Below, one piece after another: positions 1 to 11,984 of a stretch of 64,000 nt of DNA. The notes under the pieces were generated by a model. That model was not told the DNA's origin, searched no databases, and saw only the letters and a program-made list of their open reading frames with translations. The translations under genes were made by a program, and so were the position numbers. The first letter of the stretch is position 1, and each line of letters starts with the position of its first letter. This DNA is from Ascaphus truei (Eukaryota > Chordata > Amphibia > Anura > Ascaphidae), in the NCBI GenBank assembly GCA_036426205.1, contig CM071586.1, positions 8,124,737-8,188,736 of the forward strand. Direction: 5' to 3'.

Positions 1-85
1 TATTTACCTAATTTTAAGACCTGCTAAGGAACAGATGATTGTTATTATGTCCTGATATGTAATATGTTTAAATTCAGAGAATAGC
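1..85 (+). mobile_element. Tc1/mariner 3' terminal fragment
   Basis: The first 57 bases are nearly identical to 26181-26238, which lies just downstream of a Tc1 transposase C-terminus. The window therefore opens inside the 3' untranslated and terminal region of a second copy. Similarity fades after about base 60. No transposase coding sequence remains here. Confidence 0.7.
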
Positions 86-869
86 AGAGTAGATTGATCT
101 ATGATCTGGTGTATTTGCCCAGAAATTCTTATTCCAGCACAAACCCTTTCCTTTAAAAGTATGGCACATTCTGAAATAGTATAAACCACGGAGGCTGTTT
201 AAGTACTACAGTACATAGTTACATACAACCTATACTCTGTGGAACTATGAAGGGTAAAGGCTAAATCTGCCCACCACATACAGCAAAACTCTCCCAACCC
301 TACAACCCCACTTCCCCCAACCTCCCAAATACAATTCCTATCATTCAAAATAAGTCACCCGCTTTTGTGCATTGTGGGCATGAAAACACCATTGTACTGT
401 AGTTCATGCAAAACTGCTAAATAAAGGGAAAAAAGGGCGTGCAGTTTGTAAAATATATTGGAAAGATTAATTTGGCTTACTGTTGTGTTTGTGTGGGGGA
501 AGGGATAGAGAGTATGTGTGACCATTAATTCAGTATTCATTAGAGAACTCGTGAGTTAATGACACAGTAGACGATTATCTCAAAATGTTGAGTCAGGGGA
601 GTTGGTGCAAACAAAGGAAAAAACAAACAAAAAAAAGATGACTAAGCACCTTCACGTTAACATCACACCTTCTTATTCCCCTCATGTCTCCCGTTTTTGT
701 ACAAGAAAAAATACAAGAAAAAAAAAACATGAGACTATGGTAGTCAAATAGGAAACATGTATTAATAAAGAAATATATTATAATGTTATTAATAAAGATA
801 ATAAAGGAATATAACTTTAACTCTAAAGATCATTCAGCAGTAGAAGTAACTGAAGGGAAGCAATTCTCC
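86..869. other. no recognisable feature
   Basis: AT-rich sequence with short poly-A runs near 600-730 and two AATAAA-like clusters around 765-810. I see no open frame with recognisable homology and no repeat shared with the rest of the window. Confidence 0.5.
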
Positions 870-1250
870 TCACTTTTATAACTTTACACTCTTCTGCCCC
901 TCCTTACATCTCAGCCCTAATTTCTCACTATGCACCATCCCGACTCTTACGTTCTGCTCAAGGATATCTTCTCTCTACCCCTGTTGTGTCTAAAGCCCTC
1001 TCCCGCACTTACCAGAACACTTTCCTACTGTCTCTGTACGTTCTTCCTACTTACCAATTTGATTGTATGCTCTTCAGAGCAGGGACTCCTTTTTCCTAAG
1101 TGTCACTTTTATATCTGAAGCACTGCTTCCTTTTATGTGTTATTTGTATTATTTGGTATTTATATGATTGTCATGTGCATTACTGCTGTGAAGCGCTATG
1201 TACATTAATGGTGCTATTTAAATAAAGATATACATACATACATAATACAA
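870..1250 (+). mobile_element. 5'-truncated LINE 3' end (L2/CR1-like tail)
   Basis: This stretch aligns along its length to 55950-56520 and, in reverse, to 61785-62000. Shared blocks include a CTTACATCTCAGCCCTAATT motif, an 'AGCAGGGACTC' block and the tail GAAGCGCTATGTA followed by an AATAAAGA-type end and ATAC-rich repeats. Only the 3' untranslated end of the element is present. Assignment to the L2/CR1 side of the LINEs is from the tail style and is not proven. Confidence 0.55.
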
Positions 1251-1509
1251 TACAAGTTAAATAGCAGATAAAGATGGATAGATAGATGGAGGTACGCATG
1301 CAAGATAATTGGAAGTTTGCAACTGGCTAATGTATTGTAGGGAGATGATACGGAATGTGTGAGTTACAGATACTGTACTTTTACATCTGCTGACATTAAG
1401 CCTTTACAAATAAAGTGTATACTGAGAAAATAAATAGTTGCATATTAAAAAGAAGAGTTACTTTTAGAGTTACTTTAAAAAAAAAGAATACAAAAAAAGT
1501 AAGAATAAA

Positions 1510-1645
1510 AGGGTGTGTGATGAGCACGCGCATTTCAAGTGAGATTGTAATTATACGCTCAAAAGTTTTTCATCCAATCAAAAGCCTCAAAATCAAAATA
1601 CAATTTCAGTGACAAAACACATAGAAGTCTCACTTAGAACTTGCT
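1510..1645 (+). mobile_element. MITE with GAGCACGCGCAT termini, copy 1 (decayed)
   Basis: It begins with GAGCACGCGCAT and ends with AGAAGTCTCACTT, matching two better copies at 46268-46432 and 46732-46880. The interior shares CAATTTCAGTGACAAAA. The inverted ends are visible but diverged. No coding capacity. Confidence 0.5.
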
Positions 1646-1934
1646 AACTGTTTTAACATTTCCCTTTTAAAATCTACCAGCGATTATCTACTATTCAACC
1701 GGTTCTAATATAGAAATGCTGCCTTAATCCGACCTAACAAATTGCGCCTGTCAGCTTTTAAAACTCGACACACTAATCTTTGTTATTGAAGACCAATAAG
1801 AAAGATTTTTGTGTCAAGTTGTGAAAGTTGTTGGGCTCATATTACTTATCATTGGTTTAAGTTTTTGCTTAGGTAATGCAATAATTGGAGAAGGACGTGG
1901 ATAAATGTAAATTGCTTGTTAAAGTCTTACTTAT

Positions 1935-2740
1935 TGTTTCGCTGTGCTCACCACGGACAAGGAGGGACCCCGAAACTGAGGTGAGATGGGTAACAAACTG
2001 CACCCACAGCTACGGGGACACGCCTGGAAAGTGGAAAATAGGCGTCTGGAACCGTCTGGGAGTATAAGATAAAGTAAGATACTCGCCAGACGAGAAGGGA
2101 GGTTCCAGAAGATAGGTGGTACCGAGAACCTGGGGTCCAGAGCTGGGGGGTAGGTCAGAATCCGCAAACCGAGGTAAAGGGGTCGGGGAGTCCAGGAGGT
2201 CAGGATACAAACCAAGGGTAGAAGTCCAGAGCGGATCCACAGCCAGGCCGGTTCGGTACACAAGGGATCACTAAGGAGACAAAGAGACAGGAACTGAGGC
2301 AGGCACGACCGTGGTTAACACAGGTCATACAAAGCTATGCTCAGCCAAAGAATGAATGGCTGAGCAAGGTATAAGTAGGAGGAAGGACCAATAGGGAGAG
2401 GGGGAGTAACGAGGGAGCGGCCCCAGGGAAGATAGGGATTGGTAGGGAGAAACTTGCCACAGCTGTGCTAGAAGTGCAGCTTGTGAGCGGTGCACGCGCA
2501 TCAGGCGTGTGCGCCGCGCGGGAGAGGCGCGCGCGGCCTCAGCTGGGGGCGGGAACTCCTCCTGAGGGAGGACGTAAAGGTCCTCGGCCGTGCGCGCGCA
2601 TGCGCATGTTCACTAGCCTCCGCGGGAAGCGGAGGAGAAGGAAGATCCCGCCCGCGGCGGCGAGGAGGCAGAGCTGGAGCGGAGGCAGGTAAAGTCGCGG
2701 GAGGAACCCCCTTAGAGAGAGGTGGTCCCCGGACCTTACA
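1935..2740 (-). mobile_element. solo LTR of a Ty3/Gypsy-type element
   Basis: Read on the minus strand, this 806-bp block starts TGTAAGGTCCGGG and ends GCACAGCGAAACA, giving the TG...CA pattern of an LTR. It resembles the 793-bp 3' LTR at 24393-25185 in ends (GCACAGCGTGACA there), in a shared GGCTGAGCATA block and in overall composition. Flanking pentamers CTTAT and CCTAT agree at 4 of 5 positions, consistent with a decayed target duplication. No internal coding region adjoins it, so it is called solo. Confidence 0.6.
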
Positions 2741-3200
2741 CCTATCTACTTTAAGAAACGTTTAATATGTTTTCTATTCCTCGCGTTAGAGTTGCGGGGG
2801 GTGCCTCCCTCTCTCTCTTTTTTAACTTCCATGTTATAATAAAGAAGATTTTTTTCACAGCACAGTCCAGCCTTGTTCACTTGCTGCGCGGCCGTGACCG
2901 CTGTCTTTCCTCCCCGGTGAGGTTATTTTGCTTGCCTTTCTTTATTAATTTTTTTTACATAATGCATACATGTACGAAAAATGTCTGTGTCCTTGCTTTT
3001 GTGTGCTCGCTCGTGTCCCCTCGTTTTTTCGCATGCGCGCTATGCGCCTGCTGCCTGTGCGCATGCGCAACCAACACAGGCTGCCCATGTCACTTCCGTT
3101 ACTCTACTTCCATCACCATGAAGGTAATTTGTGGAAGCGAAATTTTTCTAGGTGCCAGCAAAGAAGTCTCACTACAAAAACATAGTTCTGTCTGGCTTTT
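2741..3200. repeat. CpG-rich stretch ending in a shared terminal motif
   Basis: Contains several GCATGCGC motifs (around 2596, 3030 and 3060) and ends near 3150-3180 with GGTGCCAGCAAAGAAGTCTC, closely matching 48034-48060 (GGTGCCACTAAAGAAGTTTC). Both ends lie downstream of a CpG-rich core, so 1510-3190 and 46730-48060 may be two copies of one long element. It is not a recognised gene. Confidence 0.4.
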
Positions 3201-3469
3201 CTAATTTCTGCAAAATATTTTTTTTTAGTAATACTGTAGTTAATAATCCAATTCTACAGTACAGCATTAAAATACATCAATATACAGTAAATTACACATA
3301 GATCAGTAAACATCACATGATAACAGTTTACAGCATGCTAGATGTACTGTAATGTTAAATAATATCAACACACATCCTCCGTAGTGGAAGTACTATTGGT
3401 AGATCACATGGACATTGTGATAGAGGAGGCAGCATGGCAGCCACATATTAAAGGTTAAAGCCTTGTACA

Positions 3470-3565
3470 TAGTAGGTTTGCGTGCGCAACGGAGCGTGGG
3501 GCATCGCGTGCGCAACGGAGCGTGGGGCATCGCGTGCGCAACGGAGCATGGGTCATCGCGCGCGC
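3470..3565 (+). repeat. short minisatellite, about 27-bp unit
   Basis: About three tandem copies of a unit containing GCGTGCGCAACGGAGCGTGG, each followed by a GGGCATC or GGTCATC step. The unit is CpG-rich and not seen elsewhere in the window. Confidence 0.75.
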
Positions 3566-3639
3566 CGGCTGCAGAGACAATCCCTGGCCTGTGGGATCTG
3601 GAGGAGGAGACGCAACGGGGAGGCGTGTCGGAGGTGTGT

Positions 3640-3895
3640 CAGAGGCCTGCCCATGATGTCACGTGAGCGGTTCACCCTCATTGGCTGAACCGCGCACATG
3701 ACCCGGCCATCGTGCGACAAAATAAAAAGATTTTGTCTCGCGAAAAATCATCCGCTTCGTCGCACTCGTGGACGAGCAAGTGTGCTCTTTGGCCATCCCC
3801 ATTGATTCACGGTCTTTGTTTGTGGCGGCACATGGGACGTCATGCACGCCATCGCCCTGACTATGGATGCGGCCTAAGTCCACCTGCTGCCTGAC
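3640..3895. mobile_element. possible MITE end with CCTCATTGGCTGAACCG block
   Basis: The block CCTCATTGGCTGAACCG is shared with 49558-49574, and both stretches end in a GCGGCCTAAG or ACCTAGCCTAAG motif. This suggests one nonautonomous DNA transposon family. The other end is not clear here, so limits are approximate. Confidence 0.35.
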
Positions 3896-3899
3896 CTAC

Positions 3900-5380
3900 C
3901 TTGCTGTACGAGTTAAAATCCATTAAGGATAATGACATTACTCATGTTAACTGTATTAGATATGTTGAGTGGTACCATGGTACCATTGTGTGTATACAGT
4001 ATGTTGAATACATTAACTTGCCTAGAGTTTTGTTGGGTTTGAGAGGAGGTCAGCGCATTGTAATTGGCCGGTTTCACATTTCCCACCAATTTGGATCCTC
4101 TACTTTTGTGCCGTGCTTAGGAGCGTAGCTCTAACCCCGCCTGTGATTGGTCCATTGCGACTGCCGAGCTCACTCTGAATTGGTCGGGGAGTTAAAGGGA
4201 TGCTCCTGATTGGCTGAGCAGCACTCTCCATGTTTTGTTTGCCAACCAAACCCCCTACACCCTACAAGGTGTTAGTCCCAGTGAGACTTCCAGAAAATCT
4301 CAGGGGTATCTCATGACTAGACACCCCGGTGGATTGTACCAGAGACTACAGAGAGGTCTCGGGGAGCTGGAACTTTGTGGACTGTATTGAGGCAACACAC
4401 TGCAGTTTTTCCAGAAATCTCACAATCTGGACAACCTGTATGCCCAGGATACGCTAGCTTCGGTGGCGTCCTGTATCATAGTAGATAGTGATAGTGCAGT
4501 GGTACACTTGTTCACCTTTTCTTTTATTGGTTGTATGTTTGGATGCCTAACAATCAGAGCATGGATGCTTCTTTGGCCAATCACAGAGCAAGGACTCGCC
4601 TGTGATGGGCCAATCAGGGCTGCGGGAGGCGACAGTGCTTTAGGACAGCCCACAGAGGTGGGCTAAAGGAAAGTGGGCAATTCAAACTGACCAATGGGAA
4701 CTGAGTCGATTGGGGCTAGGACCCATACCTCAGTTTCCAGTTTCACCCTACCTCCTGCAGAGATAGATGCCTCAGAGTCTGGGATAAACAATGGCTCTGC
4801 TTTTGAAGTCCATGTACCCCGGACCTGAGTAAACACCCCTCCCCAGTCCTCCAGTGTCCAAAGCATGTCGCCCAGCCCCCCTGGGGATAGCAGTCCCCAA
4901 TTCCTTGTGTGCTAGCTGGCTAAATGAATTATCAGCACCAGCACACAAAGGAGTCATACGAATACATTACAATACATATTCATGAAAAATAAATGGTTTT
5001 AGAGGAGGATACACAGAAACACACTTGTTAGCCATTTTGGCTGCAATAACATAGCACATTTTAACTTGTAACATATGTAGACATCCGTCTTGACAGGTAA
5101 GGGCAACTGCCAGGTTTAACCTTTAATGTGCTAGCCAGGCAGCCCCTACTGACACAGGGAGAAACACTCCAAAAAATCGGATATTATAGTAACTACTATG
5201 TAAGTAAGATAAAAAATAAACTTATCAGCTATTTGGATTGTTTCTCCCTTATTTTTATCTCACTTCTTGTAGGGGCATTTTTATTCATTTTGCTGAAAGT
5301 AAAAATGTATACAGTATAACACTAGTGGTTTTCTGCAATTCTTTGGTTTGATTTATAGACTTCTCAAAAAGGCTAAAGAG
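3900..5380. other. no gene; CCAAT-rich, possibly LTR-like
   Basis: Several ATTGG/CCAAT boxes occur near 4145-4220, 4575-4620 and 4690, a pattern also seen at 26470-26550. This could reflect decayed LTR promoter sequence, but I could not find paired LTR ends. No supported exon or coding homology. Confidence 0.4.
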
Positions 5381-5522
5381 GAGGCGCATGCGCGGCTGCT
5401 AGGGCTATGGCGGCTTAGATCTGAAGCTCCGTCAGGCCCAGCGTAATTTAACATCAAAGCAACCCAATTAAGTGCAATTTCAGCAGGGAAAAACAGAGAT
5501 CCAAACAGCGGAATATCACAGG

Positions 5523-6560
5523 ATGACCACAAGATCCTTGAGGAAAAGAACTAAGTCAGATTTGACCAACTATTTTCAAAAACCGGGAATGGCAAAAGCA
5601 GGAAGACCGGCAGCTGCATCCTAACAATATGGCTGCGATTCAGAGCATGAATCGGGGAGGGAGAGTGTCACCAGTCTAGAGAGAGAGCTAGTCACGAAAA
5701 GTGACCTGAAAAGTCTATTTATGGATCTAAAATCCCTATTCCAATCAGAATTGCAGGAGCTGAGGAGGGACATTTCAAGTATATGGACCAGGATTGATGA
5801 TCTAGAGAGAAAACTAGATGTAACGATCAAAGCCCTGAAGAAAAACGAAAACAAAAACACTACCTATACACTATATATTTTCTTTAACTGTGCATGCAAT
5901 GTCTTGTATATAATGTATACCCTGTTCATTTATGTAACTGTATTTGTAACCCTGTATTATTTGTTTTACTCTGTGCCCAGGACATACTTGAAAACGAGAG
6001 GTAACTCTCAATGTATTACTTCCTGGTAAAATATTTTATAAATAAATAATACCTACCTGAAGTCGTAAATCGCTGAGTTGGCAGACAAGCAGGAGGACTC
6101 GGATAACAGAGATAGATGCAATAACATAAGGATTAAAGGAATTCCAGAGTCTATCACTGAATTTGAGGAATACATCTAAAAATGGATGAAGTCCATCATG
6201 CCAGATAAAACAGAGGCGGAACTGCTATTAGACAGATGCCACAGGGCACTAAGGGCAAGGCCACAGGCAGAAGACCTACCAAGGGACATAATAATGAGAT
6301 TTCATTATTTTAAAACTAAAGACGCCCTGTGCCAGATCACGAGGAACTTAAGCCCAATAATATTTGAAGAGGTAAAGCTGCAAATGTTTCAGGACTTATC
6401 CCCGGTTACCTGAGGCTGCCGCTGCAATTTACAGCCCGTCACCAAACTCCTGAGGGATAAGGGAGTGAGGTACTGGTGGATCTTTCCCTTCGGACTAATG
6501 GTGATCAAAAATGGCAAGGATATTTCTATGAGGTCCCTGGAGGAAGGAGATGCCTTCCTG
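5523..6560 (+). pseudogene. L1/Tx1-like ORF1 (nucleic-acid binding), broken
   Basis: The frame opens with MTTRSLRKRTKSDLTNYFQK and soon reaches a stop. The region 5721-5850 encodes a charged, heptad-like stretch (SELQELRRDISSIWTRIDDL) as expected for the ORF1 coiled coil. After a repeat insertion, 6070-6400 encodes NIRIKGIPES and a following DRCHRALRARPQ stretch, typical of the RNA-recognition-like part of L1 ORF1. Stops and one insertion disable it. The function (RNP formation for retrotransposition) is known for the family, not shown here. Confidence 0.65.
5864..6052 (+). mobile_element. tail-type retroposon inserted in L1 ORF1
   Basis: The segment ends with a block GAAAACGAGAGGTAACTCTC then TTTTATAAATAAATAA; the same tail occurs at 27080-27232 (plus) and 17917-18010 (minus). 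ACCTA flanks both sides (about 5863 and 6051), consistent with a short target duplication, and removing the insert joins the ORF1 frame. Family identity (SINE or truncated LINE) is unresolved. Confidence 0.6.
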
Positions 6561-8751
6561 TAAAGATTGGTATAAAAGAAAAAATGACTCACCAAGCTGC
6601 AGAAGAACCTTCGCCCGAGACATTCTAGAAAGAAGTGGGGAGCTCGCCACAGTTGCGTTTGGCACCTTCCAATTAAGATTTAAAGAAACACTGCTCTTTT
6701 GCTCAAACTGGACTAATACTCTCTGCTCACAGCAGATTCTGGTTCGGGTCTACGGCCACGGAAGGGAGTAAGTGCATGATTTACGCAAGGACTGACATGG
6801 GCACGCATGAAACCCGGGAGGATGGGGGCCTAATCAATGTGGCGATGAAGCATCAGATGAGGACAGGACCCCGGCAGGATGGTTGCGGTGACACACTAGA
6901 CTGGCGGAGGCAGAAGACACCGGGGCGGTAGAGACTCAATTGGGAGCTGCGGGACTACATTGCGGAGCCAAATAGACACTGGACTGGAGGAAGCGGGTCC
7001 AGCTAGTGTTGGGGGTGGAGGGGGGGGGGGGGGTGAGTAGTGGTGGCCCGGTACACAGACTGGAGAACTGAGACCGGGCATGCTTTCAGGTGGGTCGGGC
7101 GGGGGGAAAACCAGAGATGAACGGACTTCCCACCCCCCTGGACTGGAGGAGTGATACAGCACGGCGGATGCAGGACTCTAGACGTGGCAAGGGATGTGGA
7201 AGAGCGGCACAAATTAGGCACATACAGGAGTGAGGGGAGATTAGATAGAAAGGCATATAAAGATAGGGGTAGAGGGAGGAAATGGAGGGACGGGGGAGGG
7301 AGAGATAAAATGGGCTTAGAGGGGAGCTATAGGAGGTAGCCGGTGGAGGGTATGAGGAGAGGAGAGAAGTGCCTGAACCGAGCAGGAGTCAGGCCTAAGC
7401 TGGATGTTGTTAGGTGAGCAGGGAAGAATAAAGATTAGGATGGGTCTAAGTGGAGAGAGGAGACGAGATAAGGGACAGCAAGGGCCAGCCACACTTGGCA
7501 CATGGATATATATTGGAGGCTCATCACGCGGAAGTTAGGGATATGATTGATTGATTTATTGAATCTAAGAGGCCTTGGATAGGGGAAGTGAACGGGTGAT
7601 TAAGAGCATCAATTTCATTAAGTAGCGGGGGAAGGTACTAAAAAAGAGCAGGAGTAAGGAGGAGGATAGGTAACTGTGTCAGGTTAACAGGTAGTTCAGG
7701 CGGTTCATGAGGTTAATAAAGGTTTAGGGTTTATGTCTAGGCAAGTTTACCAGAATAGGGTTATAGTTCAGGTAAAAGGTTTGGATCAAAAAGTTTTTTC
7801 TTTCTAAATATTTTAAACATTTGTTCCACGGGGATAGTTCTAGGTAGTGGTCACAGTAATAGGCACAGGGAGCTCCCGGTCATTAGACCCAGAATACAGA
7901 GTGAATTAATGGACTCCATAGGTTGAACTTGATGGACGTACATCTTTTTTCAACCTCATCCACTATGTAACTATGTAACTCCATGATAGTTGTGGTGAGA
8001 CTGCTCCCCCTGAAGACCAGTTTGCAGTACTACAGCAAGCACGAAATACATAACAATAGTAGGGGGCTGAGAGACAATAGCAGAAGGGCTCAGTGTCAGT
8101 GGCGAGAACCCAAAATATCAGAAGGTGCTATTGGGTATCAGAGTTAGGAAATCAGGAAGGGGATAATAACGGGACAAACATAAAGACTAGGGGTCTATTG
8201 ATTTCGCTCAGACGGCTTCTTTGGAAGTCCAATTAAAAATTGGGACATAACTAGTTGATCAGAAGGACAGGATGATTGAGATGGGGTTAGACCTCAGGAG
8301 GAAATGAGGTTGATTTGGTAGCCGCAATACGTTATCACTGCACAGTTATGCTGGAAATGGGTCAGGAGTATAGATACCCAGCAGTTCACATGCTCTGGTT
8401 ACAGATGGACAGGGGATGCCCACTGGTGCCCGTTAAAGTCTCTTGGGTACCTGAGTGTTCATGTGGCTCATGTGATGGGATCTTTCCTTTCCAAGATCCG
8501 GGAGAGGTCCTAGTCCCAAGGGCAGTAGAGCCAGGGCCAAGTATGGCCGATATTGGCTCGTTATATTTTTGTTTGTGTTTTTGCTTTGATCCCCCCTCCC
8601 ATTCCTTGTCCAGTCTTCCTCACCATTCCGGGTCCTTCCTAAGTCCTAAGCCTTCCAGATGGTGAGACAGAAATCTGAGGCGGCCGGGGCATCTCCTGTG
8701 CAGTCCGGGTCATTGGTTCCATGAGGTAAGCGGTGGGTCAACACACATTAA
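6561..8751. other. inter-ORF region of the L1/Tx1-like element, purine-rich
   Basis: Runs of G and GA-rich sequence (6990-7040, 7220-7480) with no coding homology. By position it lies between ORF1 and ORF2 of the same LINE. It holds a tiny CR1 tail insertion at 7920-7977 and nothing else that I recognise. Confidence 0.4.
7920..7977 (+). mobile_element. 58-bp CR1 tail insertion with 7-bp target duplication
   Basis: The bases match the 3' terminal tail of the CR1 copies ending at 34886 and 52655 (GGTTGAACTTGATGGACGTA, then CAACCTCATC and CTATGTAACTATGTAACT). ACTCCAT occurs directly on both sides, at 7913-7919 and 7978-7984. This is an extremely 5'-truncated retrotransposition product. Confidence 0.85.
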
Positions 8752-11174
8752 ATGGCTTTGAACATTGTATCACATAATGTGAAGGACCGCAATAGCCCTA
8801 ATAAGAGGCGGGTAGCTGACTACAAAAGGATGCACGCAGATGTGGTTTTACTGCAAGAAACTCACTTTAGCAGAACGAGATCCCAAATATTTTCACAAAC
8901 ATTTTAGAAACAATTTACTATCCTCAGCTAGCGTAAAATAAACGGGGAGTGGCAGTGCTGTTTCATAACAGGTGCCCCTTTGTGATGAAGCAGATTAATA
9001 AAGATAAAAATGGCAGATATATCATCTTGGTGGGCTCGATACAGGGGCAACAATTAACTATAGCTAATGTGTACGCCCCTTGTGAGCACGACCCAACATT
9101 TTTCTCCAAATTCTTTAAAAACTAGGAAAAATATCCAAGGGACACATAATTTTGGCAGGAGACTGTAATGGGGCTCTTGACCCAGAGATGGATAGATTGA
9201 CCCAAGTTCGACGTTTCAGAAAAGAAAGGTCAGCTACTTTAGTGGCAGAATTGAAAGAACTTCAGCTGATTGATATCTGGAGAGAGTTGCACCCAGGGGA
9301 GAAACACCTCTTCTCACACCAACATGACAGTTACAGTCGAATAGACTACTTCTTTTTTTCGAATAGATTGGTCCCGAAGGTATCCTATGCTAGGAACCAT
9401 GATATTTCATGGTCAGATCATGCACCGATTGAATTGCAGGGCTCCCAAATTGGCCTAGACAGACCTGGAGCAAATTGGAAGTTAATTGAAGCAATTTTAA
9501 AAATCCCAGAGGTTAGTCAGGTAGTGAACACAGAGATAGAACACTTCTTTAGGATCAATCAAGATAGTGTGAATTTGCAATCTACTCTGGGGGAGGCATT
9601 GCGGCAGGACGAAAGAAAGAAAGAGAGAAGCAAAAATGTTGAAGCTACAGAAAAAGTGGACAGAGCTCTCGGATCTACACAAGAGTACCGGAAGGGCAAA
9701 TACGCTAAAATGCTTAAAGGATGTTAGTATAGAGCTGAATATGCTCCTTACCTACCAGGCTGAAAAGTCTCTGAGTTGGTCAAAGAGGAAATTTTACAAG
9801 AAAGCGAACAAGCCAGATACCCTTTTAGCAAACAAATTTAGGAACAAGCACTCCAGCTATAATATTCACACTATCAAATTAAAAACAGGCATTGTGACAT
9901 CTAATCCGAAATGAATAGTGGAGGAATTTAAGAATTATTACGAAAATTTTGGGGAGAAGGTCGCACACAATGCCAATACGAGTCGAGCTCTGAAAGAGTT
10001 CCTAGCAGACTCAAATTTACCTAGATTGAGTGGGGAGGAGAGAGAGGCTCTTCAAAGGGACTTCTCGGTGGAAGAGATTACACAGGTGGTTAAACACCTG
10101 AAACCTTCCAAAGCCCCGGGCCCAGATGGATTTATATTACAAAAAGTTTATTAAACTATTAGCCCCCCATCTGCTCCGTATGTTTAATACAGTGCTGGCG
10201 GGTGCCCCATTTCTGGACCATATGCTCCAAGCGTCCATAATTTACAAACAGGGTAACGAACCAACAAATTGTAAGAAAAGGCCTTCAATAGGATTGGCTG
10301 GCCATACTTGCGGGCCACGCTTGGAGCGTTGGTTTTGGGGGTAGAATATTAAAGGCAATCATGGCACTGTATTCCAGACCGGCAATGAAAGTTATCCATC
10401 AGGGCTTTCCTTCAGAACCATTTGCAATCAAGAATGGCCCCTGTCACCACTATTATTTGCCCTGAGTTTGGAACCTCTAGCGGCACAAATTCGGTTAAAT
10501 CAGGACATTTCAGGTATACATATAAAAGACCAGACCCATAAAGTGGTGCTTTACACAGATGATATTTTTCTTACCTTATCTAGACCGCTCACCTCTCTGC
10601 CCAATTTATTTAGCCTCCTGGACAAATTGAATAGGATCTCAGGTTTTAAAATTAATCAAACAAAATCCGAAGCTTTAAACATTAACCTGCCAAAGCAATT
10701 GGAAAAACTGATATCCATCAATTTCAATTTTTGATTGGCACCCTGAGGCTATTAAATATCTGGGGATCCAGATCACTAATGACTTCAAAACCCTATATCG
10801 GGCAAATTTCCCCAAACTAATACAAACCTTAAGGGAAGACATTAGAATTTGGTCTACGTACAATATATCTTGGCTTGGGAGAGTCCACTGTATTAAAATG
10901 AATCTACGCCCCCGTATACTATATCTGTTTCAGACTCTCCCAATACCAATAAGGAAAAAAGACTGGCTCTCACTTCAGTCTTTAATCTCAAAATGTATAT
11001 GGAGATACAAAAGACCGAGGGTACAGGGATCCATTTTAAAAACATCAACATTGGCGGGGGGCTAGTGGTACCTTGCTTGCTATCCTATTATAAGGCAGCC
11101 CAATTAGGTCAAATTTTACAGTGGCACTCCGACCCAAGTCTTAAGAGCTGGTTGGTGCTGGAAAAGGAAATGTG
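8752..11174 (+). pseudogene. L1/Tx1-like ORF2: APE endonuclease and reverse transcriptase
   Basis: The start encodes MALNIVSHNVKDRNSPNKRR and then a DVVLLQETHFS motif, the N-terminus of an APE-type endonuclease; SDHAPIEL at about 9415 is its C-terminal catalytic motif. Around 10095 LKPSKAPGPDGF marks the reverse transcriptase fingers, and YTDDIFLTL near 10555 corresponds to the catalytic YADD box with A replaced by T. Several frameshifts and stops (for example after 9727, 9914 and 10344) show it is inactive. The frame is cut at 11183 by the Penelope insertion and resumes at 14587. Confidence 0.75.
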
Positions 11175-11260
11175 TGCTCCATTTTTTTGCTTCTTGGGTT
11201 GTGCTCTCCGTAGCCTGTTCGTCCGGGCTCTTCACCTGCTTCATTTACTTGGAGACGTAC

Positions 11261-11655
11261 TGCACCGACACACTTTATTCGAGCAAATACCCGGTATGTA
11301 CCTGGCAGATACCTGGAATGCGCCGCTCCTCACCTCTGACAAGCCCCGTTGCATTTGCCTTCCCAGCCTGGGTTCATGCCTGGCTGATGGGCGGCTGATC
11401 TGTTAAATGATAATGATTAGGATTTAATAGGCTGCAATGCTTCGCGTGTCTACCAGATGGCATAAATTCATGAATTGTAATGCAGTATATATATATATAC
11501 TGTGCAGTATTGCAGCCAGTGGGAATAAAATGCTTCAATCCCTGCCTGGAAAATAACTCAATGCACTCGGGCAGAAAACAGTCACAAACCTCAATACACC
11601 CGGGTATACCCGAATTCGTGGGACTAGCCGAGCTCGAATAAAGTGTGTCGCCAGT
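11261..11655. mobile_element. DNA transposon MITE inside the Penelope element
   Basis: Terminal inverted repeats are visible: GACACACTTTATTCGAGC at 11267-11284 and its complement near 11632-11650. The interior is noncoding and includes a short TA microsatellite. The superfamily is not recognised from the ends. Confidence 0.6.
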
Positions 11656-11984
11656 GTACACACGCTTATGGACTCTGGATTGCTGATCCACATACTGGTG
11701 CAGTGAGTACTTATTTCATCTACAAGTGACTTTCATTTATCTACATGCTCTTGGATGCTATTTTCTATTGGAGTCTGAACAGGACAGGGCTATGCAACCG
11801 ATTGTACTAAGGAGGGAGTAATCTGGGTTGTCCGTTATTCATTTGGGACTTATCATTAAACACGTGATTGACCCTAAGACTCTGTGTGTGCTACCTCTAA
11901 CAGATGAGACAAACTGATCAGATGCTGACAGATGACCACAAGTGGTGCAGCGTGACCTGCCACACCTATGGTTTCCAGGCGACC

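Noticed and set aside
8315..8665. 116-codon ORF between L1 ORF1 and ORF2
   Set aside because: No recognised motif; by position it is inter-ORF sequence of a dead LINE.
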